Below, piece by piece: positions 1 through 8,718 of a DNA stretch of 64,000 bases. The stretch comes from Psychrosphaera saromensis (GTDB lineage: Bacteria > Pseudomonadota > Gammaproteobacteria > Enterobacterales > Alteromonadaceae): assembly GCF_002954545.1 (NCBI RefSeq), contig NZ_MSCH01000003.1, positions 1,762,824-1,826,823 on the forward strand. Reading direction: 5' to 3'. Position 1 is the stretch's first letter. Each line of letters opens with the position of its first letter. Under the pieces are notes generated by a model. That model worked only from the letters and a program-made list of their open reading frames with translations, was not told the DNA's origin and searched no databases. The position numbers and the translations under genes were made by a program.

Positions 1-242
1 ACTTAGTGCCATGCGTGAATACCACAACGTTGATTAGTGATTTGGGTAATGAGTTATGCCAAGGGCATCCTTTTGCTGCTATGTATTTTGAAACAGACAC
101 TAAACGCATTTATTCATTACGTTCATCTGCAGATGGTATTGATGTGTCGGCCATTGCCAATAAGTTTGGTGGAGGCGGTCACTTTAATGCAGCAGGTTTT
201 TCTGTTGAAAAACCAGCGATAACATTCCCTAACGTGGATTAG
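1..242 (+). CDS. DHH/DHHA1-family phosphoesterase, C-terminal fragment (cut by window edge)
   Basis: The reading frame is open to the left edge (codons start at base 3), so this is only the end of a larger gene. The last ~79 residues contain GGGGHFNAAGF, the glycine-rich signature of the DHHA1 domain that closes DHH phosphoesterases such as RecJ-like, NrnA-like and exopolyphosphatase-related proteins. In the family this domain binds the nucleic acid or phosphate substrate next to the catalytic DHH domain, which lies outside the window. Exact substrate cannot be told from the fragment. The gene ends just before a strong bidirectional terminator and converges on the acyl-CoA dehydrogenase gene. 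Confidence 0.8.
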   Translation, partial: LVPCVNTTTLISDLGNELCQGHPFAAMYFETDTKRIYSLRSSADGIDVSAIANKFGGGGHFNAAGFSVEKPAITFPNVD

Positions 243-307
243 TTGATTTAGTTTCTGGTTTGATAAGAATTTATAATCAAATCAAATCAAAGCAAGATAA
301 ACAGAAC

Positions 308-346
308 AAAAAAGGCCGCGTATTATGGTTAATACGCGGCCTTTTT
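308..346. terminator. Bidirectional Rho-independent terminator
   Basis: Perfect 12-bp inverted repeat GGCCGCGTATTA / TAATACGCGGCC (314-325 and 330-341) with a 4-nt loop, preceded by an A run and followed by a T run, so it can stop transcripts from both convergent genes. Confidence 0.93.
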
Positions 347-396
347 ATATGCATTTTATTGTTTTGTTAGATAACGTACTCAGAAACTAGAGCAGC

Positions 397-2193
397 TTAG
401 AAACTAAAATGCTCTGCATCCAATGCCATCATGCTTTCTGCACCAGCGGTAATACAAGCGGCATGACCTTTAGCTCTCGGTAATATACGGTCAAAGTAGA
501 ATTGACCTGTTTGTATTTTCGCTAAGTAAAAGTCTTTTTCGTCAGTACCCGCATCTAATTTTTTCTGTGCGCATGCAACCATTTTTGCCCAGTAATAAGC
601 GAGTGTGACGTAGCCAGAAAACATAAGGTAGTCAACCGAAGCTGCACCTATTTCGTCTGGGTTATTAGCTGCCTTTTTACCTATTTCCATTGTGGTTGAT
701 TGCCACTCTTTTAAGTAACTTGCTAGTGTTTGGCAGTGACTTGTAAGACTTGGTGTTCCTGCGTTATTTTGACAAAAGCTCACTACTTCAGCCGCAAAGC
801 CTTTTAGTAGCTCACCTTGTGAACCTAATATTTTACGACCTAATAAATCTAACGCCTGAATACCCGTTGTCCCTTCATACAAACAACTGATTTTGGTATC
901 TCGCATTAGCTGCTCCATACCCCATTCTTTGATAAACCCATGACCACCAAATACTTGAATGCCATGGCTGGTGGACTCTAAACCGGTTTCAGTCAAAAAG
1001 GCTTTTGCAATAGGGGTTAATAACGCCAACTTAGCTTCTGCAAGTGCTTTGTGATTTTCATTGTTACTTGCGTGTACGGTATCGACTAATTGCGCTAAGT
1101 CAGACGCCAATGCTCGGCCACCTTCGGCAAATGATTTTTGAGTTAGTAACATACGGCGTACATCTGGATGCACTATAATTGGATCAGCTGGGCCATTTGG
1201 ATTTTTAACACCAGACATAGAACGCATTTGTAATCTGTCTTTAGCGTAAGTAAGCGCACCTTGGAATGACGCTTCAGATGCAGCAACACCTTCATTAGCA
1301 ACGCCTAAACGAGCTGCATTCATAAAGGTAAACATACAATTTAATCCGCGATTAACTTCGCCAATTAAATAACCTTTGGCGTTATCAAAGTTGATCACAC
1401 AAGTTGCGTTAGCGTTAATCCCCATTTTATGTTCAATAGAGCCACAGTTAACGCCGTTTCTATCTTCTACTACGCCATCATCTGTAATGTTAAACTTAGG
1501 GACTGCAAATAACGAAATACCACGAGTGCCTTCTGGCGAACCAGGAATACGGGCGATAACGATATGAACGATATTGTCAGAAAGGTCATGTTCCCCAGCT
1601 GAGATAAATATTTTGCTGCCGTTTAAGCGATAAGAACCGTCATCATTTAATTCAGCTTTAGTACGTAACATACCTAAGTCTGTACCACAGTGAGCTTCTG
1701 TAAGGCACATAGTACCTGTCCAGCTACCTTCCACTAATTTAGGTAAAAACATTTGTTTTTGCGTGTCAGTGCCGTGGGCTAATAAAGTGGCTATTGCGCC
1801 GTGGCTTAACCCTGGATACATAGCAAAACTATGATTGGCTGCTGACATCATTTCGCCAATTGCGGTGTTGACTGAATGAGGTAAGTCTTGACCACCAAAT
1901 TCTTCTGGCAAGGAGAGGGTTGGCCATCCACCATCAACGTATTGTTGATACGCTTCTTTAAAACCATCCGGTGTGGTGACATTACCGTCTGTCCAAGTAC
2001 AACCTTGCTCATCGCCAATTTGGTTTAATGGGGCTATCACTTGTTCGGTAAATTTACCGGCTTCTGACAATATTGCATCGAGCATATCTAAGCTGGCATC
2101 TTCATAACCAAGAGTACTGTAGTGCGTTTCACAATCTAACAACTCTTGCATGACAAATTTGTAATCGCGTAAGGGCGCTTTATATTCAGGCAT
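397..2193 (-). CDS. Acyl-CoA dehydrogenase (long form with extra C-terminal domain)
   Basis: FAD-dependent first step of fatty acyl-CoA beta-oxidation: introduces the trans-2 double bond and passes electrons to ETF, whose genes etfBA lie divergently next door. About 598 residues, matching the long bacterial class that carries an extra C-terminal domain after the usual acyl-CoA dehydrogenase fold. Visible family motifs are CLTEAHCGTDLG in the middle domain, FGGHGFIKEWGMEQLMRD and LYEGTTGIQALDLLGRK near the active site. I chose ATG 2193 (protein begins MPEYKAPLRD) over ATG 2199, because GAGAG lies 7 nt before the former and only 1 nt before the latter. A FadR-like operator sits ~32 bp upstream. 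Preferred chain length is not determinable here. Confidence 0.95.
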   Translation of the reverse strand: MPEYKAPLRDYKFVMQELLDCETHYSTLGYEDASLDMLDAILSEAGKFTEQVIAPLNQIGDEQGCTWTDGNVTTPDGFKEAYQQYVDGGWPTLSLPEEFGGQDLPHSVNTAIGEMMSAANHSFAMYPGLSHGAIATLLAHGTDTQKQMFLPKLVEGSWTGTMCLTEAHCGTDLGMLRTKAELNDDGSYRLNGSKIFISAGEHDLSDNIVHIVIARIPGSPEGTRGISLFAVPKFNITDDGVVEDRNGVNCGSIEHKMGINANATCVINFDNAKGYLIGEVNRGLNCMFTFMNAARLGVANEGVAASEASFQGALTYAKDRLQMRSMSGVKNPNGPADPIIVHPDVRRMLLTQKSFAEGGRALASDLAQLVDTVHASNNENHKALAEAKLALLTPIAKAFLTETGLESTSHGIQVFGGHGFIKEWGMEQLMRDTKISCLYEGTTGIQALDLLGRKILGSQGELLKGFAAEVVSFCQNNAGTPSLTSHCQTLASYLKEWQSTTMEIGKKAANNPDEIGAASVDYLMFSGYVTLAYYWAKMVACAQKKLDAGTDEKDFYLAKIQTGQFYFDRILPRAKGHAACITAGAESMMALDAEHFSF

Positions 2194-2224
2194 TTCCATT
2201 CTCTCAATTTATTATTATTTGGTT

Positions 2225-2237
2225 CTGGTCAGACTAG
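2225..2237. promoter_or_regulatory. Candidate FadR operator before the acyl-CoA dehydrogenase gene
   Basis: CTGGTCAGACTAG is a 13-bp near-palindrome (one mismatch between arms) that fits the FadR core TGGTCNGACCA. It lies 32 bp upstream of the dehydrogenase start codon, where binding would block transcription. Assignment rests on consensus match only. Confidence 0.55.
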
Positions 2238-2308
2238 CAGTAAATGGAACTGAATTACAAAGAAAGAAATAAAGGGAAGGATAAAATTGAGATAATAATG
2301 ATGTCGAT

Positions 2309-2322
2309 CAAATGTTAGTTTG
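2309..2322. promoter_or_regulatory. Weak PsrA-like half-matching repeat
   Basis: CAAAT-GTTA-GTTTG resembles the PsrA pattern (G/C)AAAC-N2-4-GTTT(G/C) with one departure in the left arm. It lies in the divergent spacer nearer the dehydrogenase gene. Low weight. Confidence 0.25.
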
Positions 2323-2563
2323 TATGCTTGTCGTAAAGTTAAATGTACCTTTATTTGCATTGCACTAAATGTGATTAACCTCGCGAGCATTGAATTGTGT
2401 TATCCAAATACCATTTTAATTAGTAAACTCGCCCTGAATTAGTGACAAAGGTGAAGCTATTACCTATATAACAAAGTCATGGTTAATAAGTTTGTTTATT
2501 GTTGTATATTTAACTTAGCTGTTTGTCTTCTTTGTTGGCGCTGCTGACAGGAATAACAATTAA

Positions 2564-2583
2564 ATTAAAACAACCGTTTGAAT
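2564..2583. promoter_or_regulatory. Candidate PsrA-type fatty-acid regulator box upstream of etfBA
   Basis: Inverted repeat ATTAAAAC-AACC-GTTTGAAT: arms of 8 nt with one mismatch, matching the PsrA pattern (G/C)AAAC-N4-GTTTG. It is 76 bp upstream of etfB. The rest of the 459-bp divergent spacer 2200-2658 is AT-rich with no further clear gene. Confidence 0.45.
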
Positions 2584-2658
2584 TTTCCAGTAAATAAAGT
2601 AAATTGTGCAACACTCTGGATACAACAGATATAAAAATTAGAAAAGTGAGTAATTTTA

Positions 2659-3411
2659 ATGAAAGTATTAGTCCCAATAAAACGCGTAATTGACTACAAC
2701 GTCAAAGTACGTGTTAAAGCCGATAATTCTGATGTTGATTTAACTAACACAAAAATGGCTATTAACCCGTTTTGTGAAATCGCTGTTGAAGAAGCTGTAC
2801 GTTTAAAAGAAGCTGGCACAGTAACAGAAATCATTGTTGTATCTGTTGGCGATAAAACATGTCAGGAGCAGTTACGAACTGCACTAGCATTAGGTGCTGA
2901 CCGTGCTATTCAAATTGAAACTGACGAATCGTTAGATGCTCTGAACATAGCAAAATTATTACAAAAAGTAGTTGAAGAAGAACAACCTCAATTAGTTATT
3001 TTAGGTAAGCAGTCAATAGACAGCGATAACAACCAAACAGGTCAAATGCTAGCCGCCCTTACTGGGATGTCTCAAGGTACATTTGCCTCTGAAGTGGTAG
3101 TTGATGGCGATAAAGTAAACGTAACTCGTGAAGTTGACGGTGGTTTACAAACATTAGCATTAACTCTTCCTGCTGTTGTGACAACAGACTTACGTTTAAA
3201 TGAACCTCGTTATGCATCATTACCAAATATAATGAAAGCCAAACGTAAACCTTTAGATGTAAAACCAGCGGCTGATTTTGGTATCAACTTAACGGCTCGT
3301 ACATCGTTGTTAAAAGTAACACCACCTGCTGAGCGTCAAGCTGGCATTATGGTTGGATCAATTGATGAATTAATAGAAAAATTGAAGACTGAAGCGAAGG
3401 TGATCTCATGA
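2659..3411 (+). CDS. etfB: Electron transfer flavoprotein subunit beta
   Basis: Beta subunit of the ETF heterodimer that collects electrons from acyl-CoA and other dehydrogenases and hands them to ETF-ubiquinone oxidoreductase. 250 residues, normal for the family. Starts [19 protein letters not shown], has the adenine-nucleotide binding N-terminal region ([27 protein letters not shown]) and the ETF-beta signature around residues 155-190 ([10 protein letters not shown] ... [18 protein letters not shown]). ATG is preceded by GTGAG. The stop codon overlaps the etfA start (ATGA), indicating translational coupling. Confidence 0.98.
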   Translation: MKVLVPIKRVIDYNVKVRVKADNSDVDLTNTKMAINPFCEIAVEEAVRLKEAGTVTEIIVVSVGDKTCQEQLRTALALGADRAIQIETDESLDALNIAKLLQKVVEEEQPQLVILGKQSIDSDNNQTGQMLAALTGMSQGTFASEVVVDGDKVNVTREVDGGLQTLALTLPAVVTTDLRLNEPRYASLPNIMKAKRKPLDVKPAADFGINLTARTSLLKVTPPAERQAGIMVGSIDELIEKLKTEAKVIS

Positions 3412-4334
3412 GCATTTTAGTTTACGCAGAACATGATAATACTGAGTTAAAAGCGGATACGCTTAAAACGGTAACGGCAGCATTAAAAATTGGTAGTGAT
3501 GTGCATCTGCTAGTTGCTGGCGCTAATTGCCAATCAGTTGTAGAGCAAGCTGCAAAAGTAACTGGTGTTACAAAAGTATTGGTTGCTGATAACGCAGCTT
3601 ATGAACACCAACTTGCTGAAAACGTAAGTGCGCTTGTATTAGAGCTTGCAGCTGATTACGACACTATTATGGCAACAGCATTAACAACGGGTAAAAACTT
3701 TGTGCCTCGCGTTGCTGCTTTGTTAGATGTTGCACAAATCTCTGACATTATTGATGTTGAAAGTGCCGATACGTTTGTACGTCCAATCTATGCGGGTAAT
3801 GCCATCGCTACGGTAAAAAGTTTAGATGTTAAAAAAGTACTTACTGTACGTGCAACGGCATTTGATGCAGCTGACACAGACGGAAGCGCTGAAGTAGTAA
3901 CGCTTTCAAATGTAACTGACGCTGGGATTTCTAGCCATGTTAAAGATGAGTTAACGGTTTCTGCTCGTCCTGATTTAGGCGCAGCGAGTATTGTGATCTC
4001 TGGTGGTCGTGGTATGCAAAATGGCGAGAACTTTAAATTGTTAGACGGTATTGCTGACAAGTTAGGCGCGGCTATTGGTGCATCACGTGCAGCGGTTGAT
4101 GCTGGTTTCGTACCAAACGATATGCAAGTCGGTCAAACAGGTAAAATTGTTGCTCCTGACTTATATATTGCGGTTGGTATCTCAGGTGCAATTCAGCATT
4201 TAGCTGGTATGAAAGACTCAAAAGTCATTGTTGCTATTAATAAAGACCCTGAAGCACCAATTTTTCAGGTTGCGGATTATGGTTTGGAAGCAGACTTGTT
4301 TGATGCGCTACCTGAGCTTGAAGCTAAATTATAA
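3408..4334 (+). CDS. etfA: Electron transfer flavoprotein subunit alpha
   Basis: Alpha subunit of ETF, carrying most of the FAD-binding site. 308 residues, typical length. The C-terminal FAD domain is clear: [42 protein letters not shown] and [11 protein letters not shown]. Overlaps etfB by 4 nt and ends at a strong terminator, so etfBA forms a two-gene operon serving the divergent acyl-CoA dehydrogenase and other flavin dehydrogenases of the cell. Confidence 0.98.
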   Translation: MSILVYAEHDNTELKADTLKTVTAALKIGSDVHLLVAGANCQSVVEQAAKVTGVTKVLVADNAAYEHQLAENVSALVLELAADYDTIMATALTTGKNFVPRVAALLDVAQISDIIDVESADTFVRPIYAGNAIATVKSLDVKKVLTVRATAFDAADTDGSAEVVTLSNVTDAGISSHVKDELTVSARPDLGAASIVISGGRGMQNGENFKLLDGIADKLGAAIGASRAAVDAGFVPNDMQVGQTGKIVAPDLYIAVGISGAIQHLAGMKDSKVIVAINKDPEAPIFQVADYGLEADLFDALPELEAKL

Positions 4335-4366
4335 ATTAACTATTTCAGTTAAAGATAGTTAACCGA

Positions 4367-4397
4367 AAAAAAGACCATTGTTTAATGGTCTTTTTTT
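4367..4397 (+). terminator. Rho-independent terminator of etfBA
   Basis: AAAGACCATT-GTTT-AATGGTCTTT stem followed by a T run, 33 bp after the etfA stop. Confidence 0.93.
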
Positions 4398-4504
4398 ATG
4401 TCTATATTTTATATATTGTTTTTAACGATAGCTCTATACTACGCAGATACATGAAGCAGATACTTAACTAGCCAGTTAATACGCGTTTTAATACAGGGAA
4501 TGCA

Positions 4505-5578
4505 ATGAAATTTATTAAGCCAGTTGGGATCGTATTCGGCACAGTTCTGAGTCTTATTATTTTGCTGTGGGCGAACTCTTCTCTTCAACCTGTTTCCTGG
4601 TACCCAGATGAAAGCGCAGGCTTAGTGGGCGATTTTGACAAAAATAATAAATTAGATAGCAGTTCATTGATCCTACAAAATTTAGGTAAAGGACCAGAAG
4701 ATATTGTCTTATCAAACAATGGACGTTTATATACAGGGTTTGAAGACGGCCGAATTATCAGCTTTAAGCTGGAAAATAATACACAGTCAGATGTTCAACT
4801 ATTAACGAATACCGGTGGACGACCTTTAGGTTTAAAGTTTAATAAAGCAGGCGATTTAATTGTTGCCGATGCCGAAAAAGGGTTGTTGTCAGTGTCAAAA
4901 AATGGTGATGTGTCAGTACTCACTGACTCTATTAATGGCATTAAGATGAAGTTTGTGGACCACCTTGATATTGCTGATGATGGCACTATTTGGTTTTCTG
5001 ATGCATCACAACGGTTTGGTCATAAACAAGTTGTTTATGACTTTGTTGAGGTTAGCGCCACAGGGCGTTTGTTAAGTTATTCTCCTGTTACCAAAAAGAC
5101 TCAAGTTCATATCTCTAATTTGTTTTTTGGAAATGGTGTTGCTCTTGGGCCAAATGATGATTTTGTATTAATTAACGAAACCGGAAAAGCACAAATACAC
5201 CGTTTATGGCTAAAGGGCGATAAACAAGGCACCACAGATATCTTCATTAAAAACTTACCTGCCATGCCGGATAACCTTACCTTTAATGGTAAAGATACCT
5301 TTTGGATACCGCTGATTAACCTAAGAGACCCTTTAATAGATGGATTAGCTCAATATCCATTTATTAGAAAGTTAGCGGGTGGCCTACCGATAGCTTGGTT
5401 AAAACCAGCTCAGCCATATGGTTTTGTCATTGGTGTTGGTTTAGATGGAAAAGTGAAATCTAATCTACAAGGTGGCAATAAATTATTCGCTATTACGAGC
5501 GTGATTGAATATCAGGATAGTTTAATACTTGGCAGCTTAGAAATGAACAATGCCGCGGTTTATAAAATTAACAATTAG
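4505..5578 (+). CDS. SMP-30/strictosidine-synthase-like beta-propeller protein, membrane-anchored
   Basis: 357 residues with one N-terminal hydrophobic segment (about residues 5-23) that should anchor or export it. The rest reads as a six-bladed propeller of the SMP-30/gluconolactonase and strictosidine synthase group: GPEDIVLSNNGRLYTGFEDG, GGRPLGLKFNKAGDLIVADA, DHLDIADDGTIWFSDASQR, FGNGVALGPNDDFVLINET and PDNLTFNG are the successive strand-turn repeats. Closest in layout to APMAP/strictosidine-synthase-like proteins, which have lactonase or esterase activity in some members; the substrate here is unknown. Stands alone between the etfA terminator and the FecR-domain gene. Confidence 0.85.
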   Translation: MKFIKPVGIVFGTVLSLIILLWANSSLQPVSWYPDESAGLVGDFDKNNKLDSSSLILQNLGKGPEDIVLSNNGRLYTGFEDGRIISFKLENNTQSDVQLLTNTGGRPLGLKFNKAGDLIVADAEKGLLSVSKNGDVSVLTDSINGIKMKFVDHLDIADDGTIWFSDASQRFGHKQVVYDFVEVSATGRLLSYSPVTKKTQVHISNLFFGNGVALGPNDDFVLINETGKAQIHRLWLKGDKQGTTDIFIKNLPAMPDNLTFNGKDTFWIPLINLRDPLIDGLAQYPFIRKLAGGLPIAWLKPAQPYGFVIGVGLDGKVKSNLQGGNKLFAITSVIEYQDSLILGSLEMNNAAVYKINN

Positions 5579-5776
5579 TCGTTGGATTACCAAGCAGCAC
5601 TGCTGTGAATAAAACTTAGGTTGACTAAAAACGCACGTCCCCATAAAGTGGTTGATGAGTTGAGTGGTTGTTTAACCTATGTTCGCTCAAACAAAGGCAG
5701 AAAAACCAAATCTAGCAAAGACAAGTTCAATCAAACAGATCACAAGACAAAAAAATAACAATAAAAGGTCAAAATT

Positions 5777-6415
5777 ATGAAGCGTAAAATAAGCCAGGTA
5801 GTCGTGTTATTCACGTTGGGTATGTTTATATCAGGTCAAGTGTATTCACAAAACATAGATACCGTAGCGACTGTGTTAGCTAAAAAGGGCGATGTAAATA
5901 TCATTAGTGCTACCGGGACAGTTGCCGCTAAAAGAAAATCGCTATTAATAGAAAAAGATATTGTAGTTACAGGTCTGGACGCTAGAACATCACTTAAGTT
6001 TAATGATGGCACTATTACAACGCTTGGTAGCGATAGTGAAATGTTGATCAAACAATATAAGTGGAGTGCAGATGACAAAGCGCCAGCGGCAGAATTTGAA
6101 TTAGTTAAAGGCGTATTTCGTACCGTAACTGGGCTGATCACTAAAGTAAAAACACCTAGCTATACAGTAAAAACACTAATGGGCAGTATAGGTATTCGCG
6201 GTACTGATTTTTGGGGCGGATATTTAGATAAAGACGCTATCGATGTTTTGTTTGTTGAAGGTGAACATGAGATTGTGATCACTAATGAGTTTGGTACAAC
6301 GGTACTGACAAAGCCAGGTCAAGGTACAACCATTAAAGCGGGTAAAGCGCCAACCGCTGCCAAGTTTTGGCCACAAAAGAAAGTAGACCGAGCGGTTAAT
6401 TCAACTCGCTTTTAA
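5777..6415 (+). CDS. Exported FecR-domain protein
   Basis: 212 residues with a signal peptide (cleavage likely after VYSQ, about residue 25) followed by a FecR domain: repeated pattern of GDVNIISATGTV, DARTSLKFNDGTITTLGSDSEMLI, FELVKGVFRTVTG and TVKTLMGSIGIRGTDFWGG. FecR domains in anti-sigma regulators sense transport; here there is no membrane segment after the signal peptide and no neighbouring ECF sigma factor, so it is more likely a free periplasmic or surface beta-structure protein. Function unknown. Ends at a bidirectional terminator. Confidence 0.85.
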   Translation: MKRKISQVVVLFTLGMFISGQVYSQNIDTVATVLAKKGDVNIISATGTVAAKRKSLLIEKDIVVTGLDARTSLKFNDGTITTLGSDSEMLIKQYKWSADDKAPAAEFELVKGVFRTVTGLITKVKTPSYTVKTLMGSIGIRGTDFWGGYLDKDAIDVLFVEGEHEIVITNEFGTTVLTKPGQGTTIKAGKAPTAAKFWPQKKVDRAVNSTRF

Positions 6416-6448
6416 AGTCGTTCTTAATAGCCGGTAAAATATGGCATT

Positions 6449-6489
6449 AAAAAAGCGAAGTATGAATGAGGTTCATACTTCGCTTTTTT
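6449..6489. terminator. Bidirectional terminator between FecR-domain gene and cysteine synthase
   Basis: Perfect 18-bp inverted repeat (6449-6466 and 6472-6489) containing AAGCGAAGTATGAA with a 5-nt loop; A run on one side and T run on the other serve both convergent genes. Confidence 0.94.
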
Positions 6490-6529
6490 GTTTAAGGGGT
6501 TTTAATTCCCAATTCTATTACCAGATGAG

Positions 6530-7615
6530 TTAAGCAGAGAAATCGACTTTTTTAAGTGACTCAGTATTGGCTAAATACTTCTGTTTTAACTGTTCGATGT
6601 TTTGCTCAGCCACATTTATGTTCTTAGTCGCTAAAAATTCATCATTATAAAGTTTCGATATGGAGCGTTCACCAAGGTCACAGGCTATCGTCACAATAGT
6701 GTGCTTTTGTCCACTGTGCTTCTCATTACTGCCTAAAGGACCAAACTTCAATGCGCTAAAGAAAGCCGCTGTTACGTTCAATGCACTAGAGCTGCCTAAA
6801 ACTAACGCGTCATGTTTTCTAACGTAATTCGCGACAGTGACAATATCTTTGTCTGGTAAATTAACCGCATAATCAATTTTTGCTTGTTTGAAGTTTTCAA
6901 CCAAACGCATAATGCCAATGCCTTCAGTGAATGAACCACCTTCCGTTGCGATATGTTTACCTTGTGCAAGGTAATTTAAAATACCTGAGCCGTCTGGGTC
7001 GACAGCCACAGTTTTAATCTCTGGGTTTTGTGATTTTAAGTAATCGGAAATACCACCTAAGGTGCCACCAGTGCCAGCGACTGAAACAAAGACATCAATT
7101 TCTTTATCCGTTTGTTGATAAATCTCAGGGCCTGTTTGTTCAAAATGAGCTTTAGCGTTACTGAGGTTCTCAAATTGATTTGCCCACCAATACTTAGGAT
7201 TGTTCTCAGCCATTGTTCTGGCGGTATGATAAAAGTGCGCTGGATTTGAAAATGGTACGGCATCAACAAGATGTAATTTAGCGCCGTGCAGCTCAATCAT
7301 TTGTTCTTTTTCTTTGGTCTGTCCTTTTGGCATTACTACCTCAAGATCATAACCTAACGATTTAGCAACGATAGCCAGTCCAATACCGGTATTCCCTGCA
7401 GTACCTTCGACTATAGACATTCCTGGTTTAAGTTCACCACTTGCTATTGCATCAGTTACCATTTGCAAAGCCGCTCTGTCTTTCACTGAGCCGCCTGGGT
7501 TCAAAAACTCACATTTAACATAGATATCACAGCCTGTTAGTTGGCTTAAGCTAGCTACTTTAACTAATGGCGTATCGCCGATTAGTTCAGCTAAGTTATT
7601 TGCAGTTTTGTTCAT
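6530..7615 (-). CDS. PLP-dependent cysteine synthase family protein
   Basis: Fold-type II PLP enzyme making cysteine from O-acetylserine (or a related beta-replacement). PLP lysine is K45 in NPGGSVKDR; the cofactor asparagine loop is EGTAGNTGIGLA at residues 70-81; the phosphate loop is SVAGTGGTLGG. 361 residues, longer than CysK or CysM (~300-320). The loop reads EGTAGNTG rather than the EPTSGNTG of CysK or EATSGNTG of CysM, the form I associate with fungal-type cysteine synthases. It stands alone without sulfur-assimilation neighbours, so CysK versus a specialised beta-replacing lyase cannot be settled. Confidence 0.88.
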   Translation of the reverse strand: MNKTANNLAELIGDTPLVKVASLSQLTGCDIYVKCEFLNPGGSVKDRAALQMVTDAIASGELKPGMSIVEGTAGNTGIGLAIVAKSLGYDLEVVMPKGQTKEKEQMIELHGAKLHLVDAVPFSNPAHFYHTARTMAENNPKYWWANQFENLSNAKAHFEQTGPEIYQQTDKEIDVFVSVAGTGGTLGGISDYLKSQNPEIKTVAVDPDGSGILNYLAQGKHIATEGGSFTEGIGIMRLVENFKQAKIDYAVNLPDKDIVTVANYVRKHDALVLGSSSALNVTAAFFSALKFGPLGSNEKHSGQKHTIVTIACDLGERSISKLYNDEFLATKNINVAEQNIEQLKQKYLANTESLKKVDFSA

Positions 7616-7799
7616 TGTGGCAATACCTTTCGTTTATTGTGTTTTAATTCAGATCATAAGGGCGTTAGTTATGTGGCTTATGGAAATTGACCTTAATTCA
7701 CTAATCACGCTTTGGATGCAAAGTGTAAGTTAAAATTTACTTTTGTTGAAATAAAAACAAGGACATTCAACTATATTTTGCAAATAGACAGCTATTAAC

Positions 7800-7827
7800 T
7801 TGAATCTACTGAGATAGCAAGTATAAT
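7800..7827 (+). promoter_or_regulatory. Promoter of the initiator tRNA / rimP-nusA-infB transcription unit
   Basis: -35 TTGAAT (7800-7805), 16-nt spacer, -10 TATAAT (7822-7827), followed by a GC-rich discriminator GCCCCGC as in stringently controlled stable-RNA promoters. Start would fall near 7834. Confidence 0.75.
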
Positions 7828-7840
7828 GCCCCGCAATAAC

Positions 7841-7896
7841 GCTAGGTAAAGCTCTTTGTTGTATTCAATAAATACTACGAAGTTAAGTGACCTAGC
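7841..7896 (+). other. Structured leader between promoter and initiator tRNA
   Basis: Outer stem GCTAGGT (7841-7847) / ACCTAGC (7890-7896) encloses an inner 12-bp stem CTTTGTTGTATT (7854-7865) / AATACTACGAAG (7871-7882) with one mismatch and a 5-nt loop. It would be in the precursor 5' of the tRNA. Function unknown. Confidence 0.5.
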
Positions 7897-7945
7897 TCGA
7901 GTCCTTGGAATTAGACTATAAACAATTAGCCAAGTAATTTACGGA

Positions 7946-8022
<77 letters not shown>

Positions 8023-8095
8023 ATTAGTTTGAATTGGTTATTTTAATTAGGAAGTTATGAGCTTAATTAATGCGTAAATTATAAAGGTAGATACA

Positions 8096-8127
8096 CGCCT
8101 CGTAACGTCGGGGCGTTTTGGTTTTTT
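8096..8127 (+). terminator. Terminator/attenuator after the initiator tRNA
   Basis: Stem CGCCTCG (8096-8102) / CGGGGCG (8109-8115, one G:U pair), loop TAACGT, then TTTTGGTTTTTT. Lies between the tRNA and rimP, so only partial termination is expected. Confidence 0.75.
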
Positions 8128-8187
8128 AAGCCTGCTACTTTAACAGTTTGTATTGTGGGTTCAATATAAGTTGAGCTCATGGAACTG

Positions 8188-8207
8188 GGGCTTTAGGCCC
8201 TTTTTTT
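8188..8207 (+). terminator. Second attenuator-like hairpin before rimP
   Basis: Short stem GGGC-TTTAG-GCCC followed by seven Ts, ending ~30 bp before the rimP start. Confidence 0.6.
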
Positions 8208-8237
8208 GTACTTATTTTTAGCAATAGGAGTGGTAAT

Positions 8238-8696
8238 TTGACCAATCTAGAACTGCGTTTAACTGAAATGTTGAGCCCTGCAGTAGATGCTTTAGGTTTT
8301 GACTTATTAGGCATTGAATATTTACGCGCGGGTAGTCATTCTACTTTACGTTTATTTATCGACCATGAAGATGGAATTACTGTAGACAACTGCGCAGACG
8401 TTAGTCGTCAGGCTAGTGCGATCTTGGATGTAGAAGATCCTATTGCAAATGAGTACAGCTTAGAAGTTTCATCTCCGGGTGTAGACCGCCCACTGTTCAC
8501 CCTTGCGCATTTTGCAGCAGTGGTATCAGAAGAGGTGAGTGTTAAATTAAACGTACCACAAGATGGACGTAGAAATTTCAAAGGCACATTGGTTTCGATT
8601 GACGAAGACATGATAAATGTTGAAGTTGATAACCAGGTGTTCTCTTTATTAATAGATAATGTCTCGAAAGCAAATTTAATTGCTAAATTTGGCTGA
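8238..8696 (+). CDS. rimP: Ribosome maturation factor RimP
   Basis: Needed for 30S subunit maturation. 152 residues, normal. Begins TNLELRLTEMLSPAVDALGFDLLGIEYL and contains the family core LRLFIDHEDGITVDNCADVSR and YSLEVSSPGVDRPL, followed by the SH3-like C-terminal half. The start is TTG at 8238, supported by AGGAG 8 nt upstream and by the family N terminus. First protein gene of the nusA-infB operon. Confidence 0.97.
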   Translation: MTNLELRLTEMLSPAVDALGFDLLGIEYLRAGSHSTLRLFIDHEDGITVDNCADVSRQASAILDVEDPIANEYSLEVSSPGVDRPLFTLAHFAAVVSEEVSVKLNVPQDGRRNFKGTLVSIDEDMINVEVDNQVFSLLIDNVSKANLIAKFG

Positions 8697-8718
8697 TCAT
8701 ACTTAAAGGAGCGAGATA

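Noticed and set aside
5579-5776. Extra small gene between the propeller protein and FecR-domain genes
   Set aside because: No reading frame with a plausible start and ribosome site; only AT-rich spacer.
7841-7896. A degenerate tRNA in the leader
   Set aside because: No anticodon arm, no GTTC T-loop and no acceptor stem of proper length.
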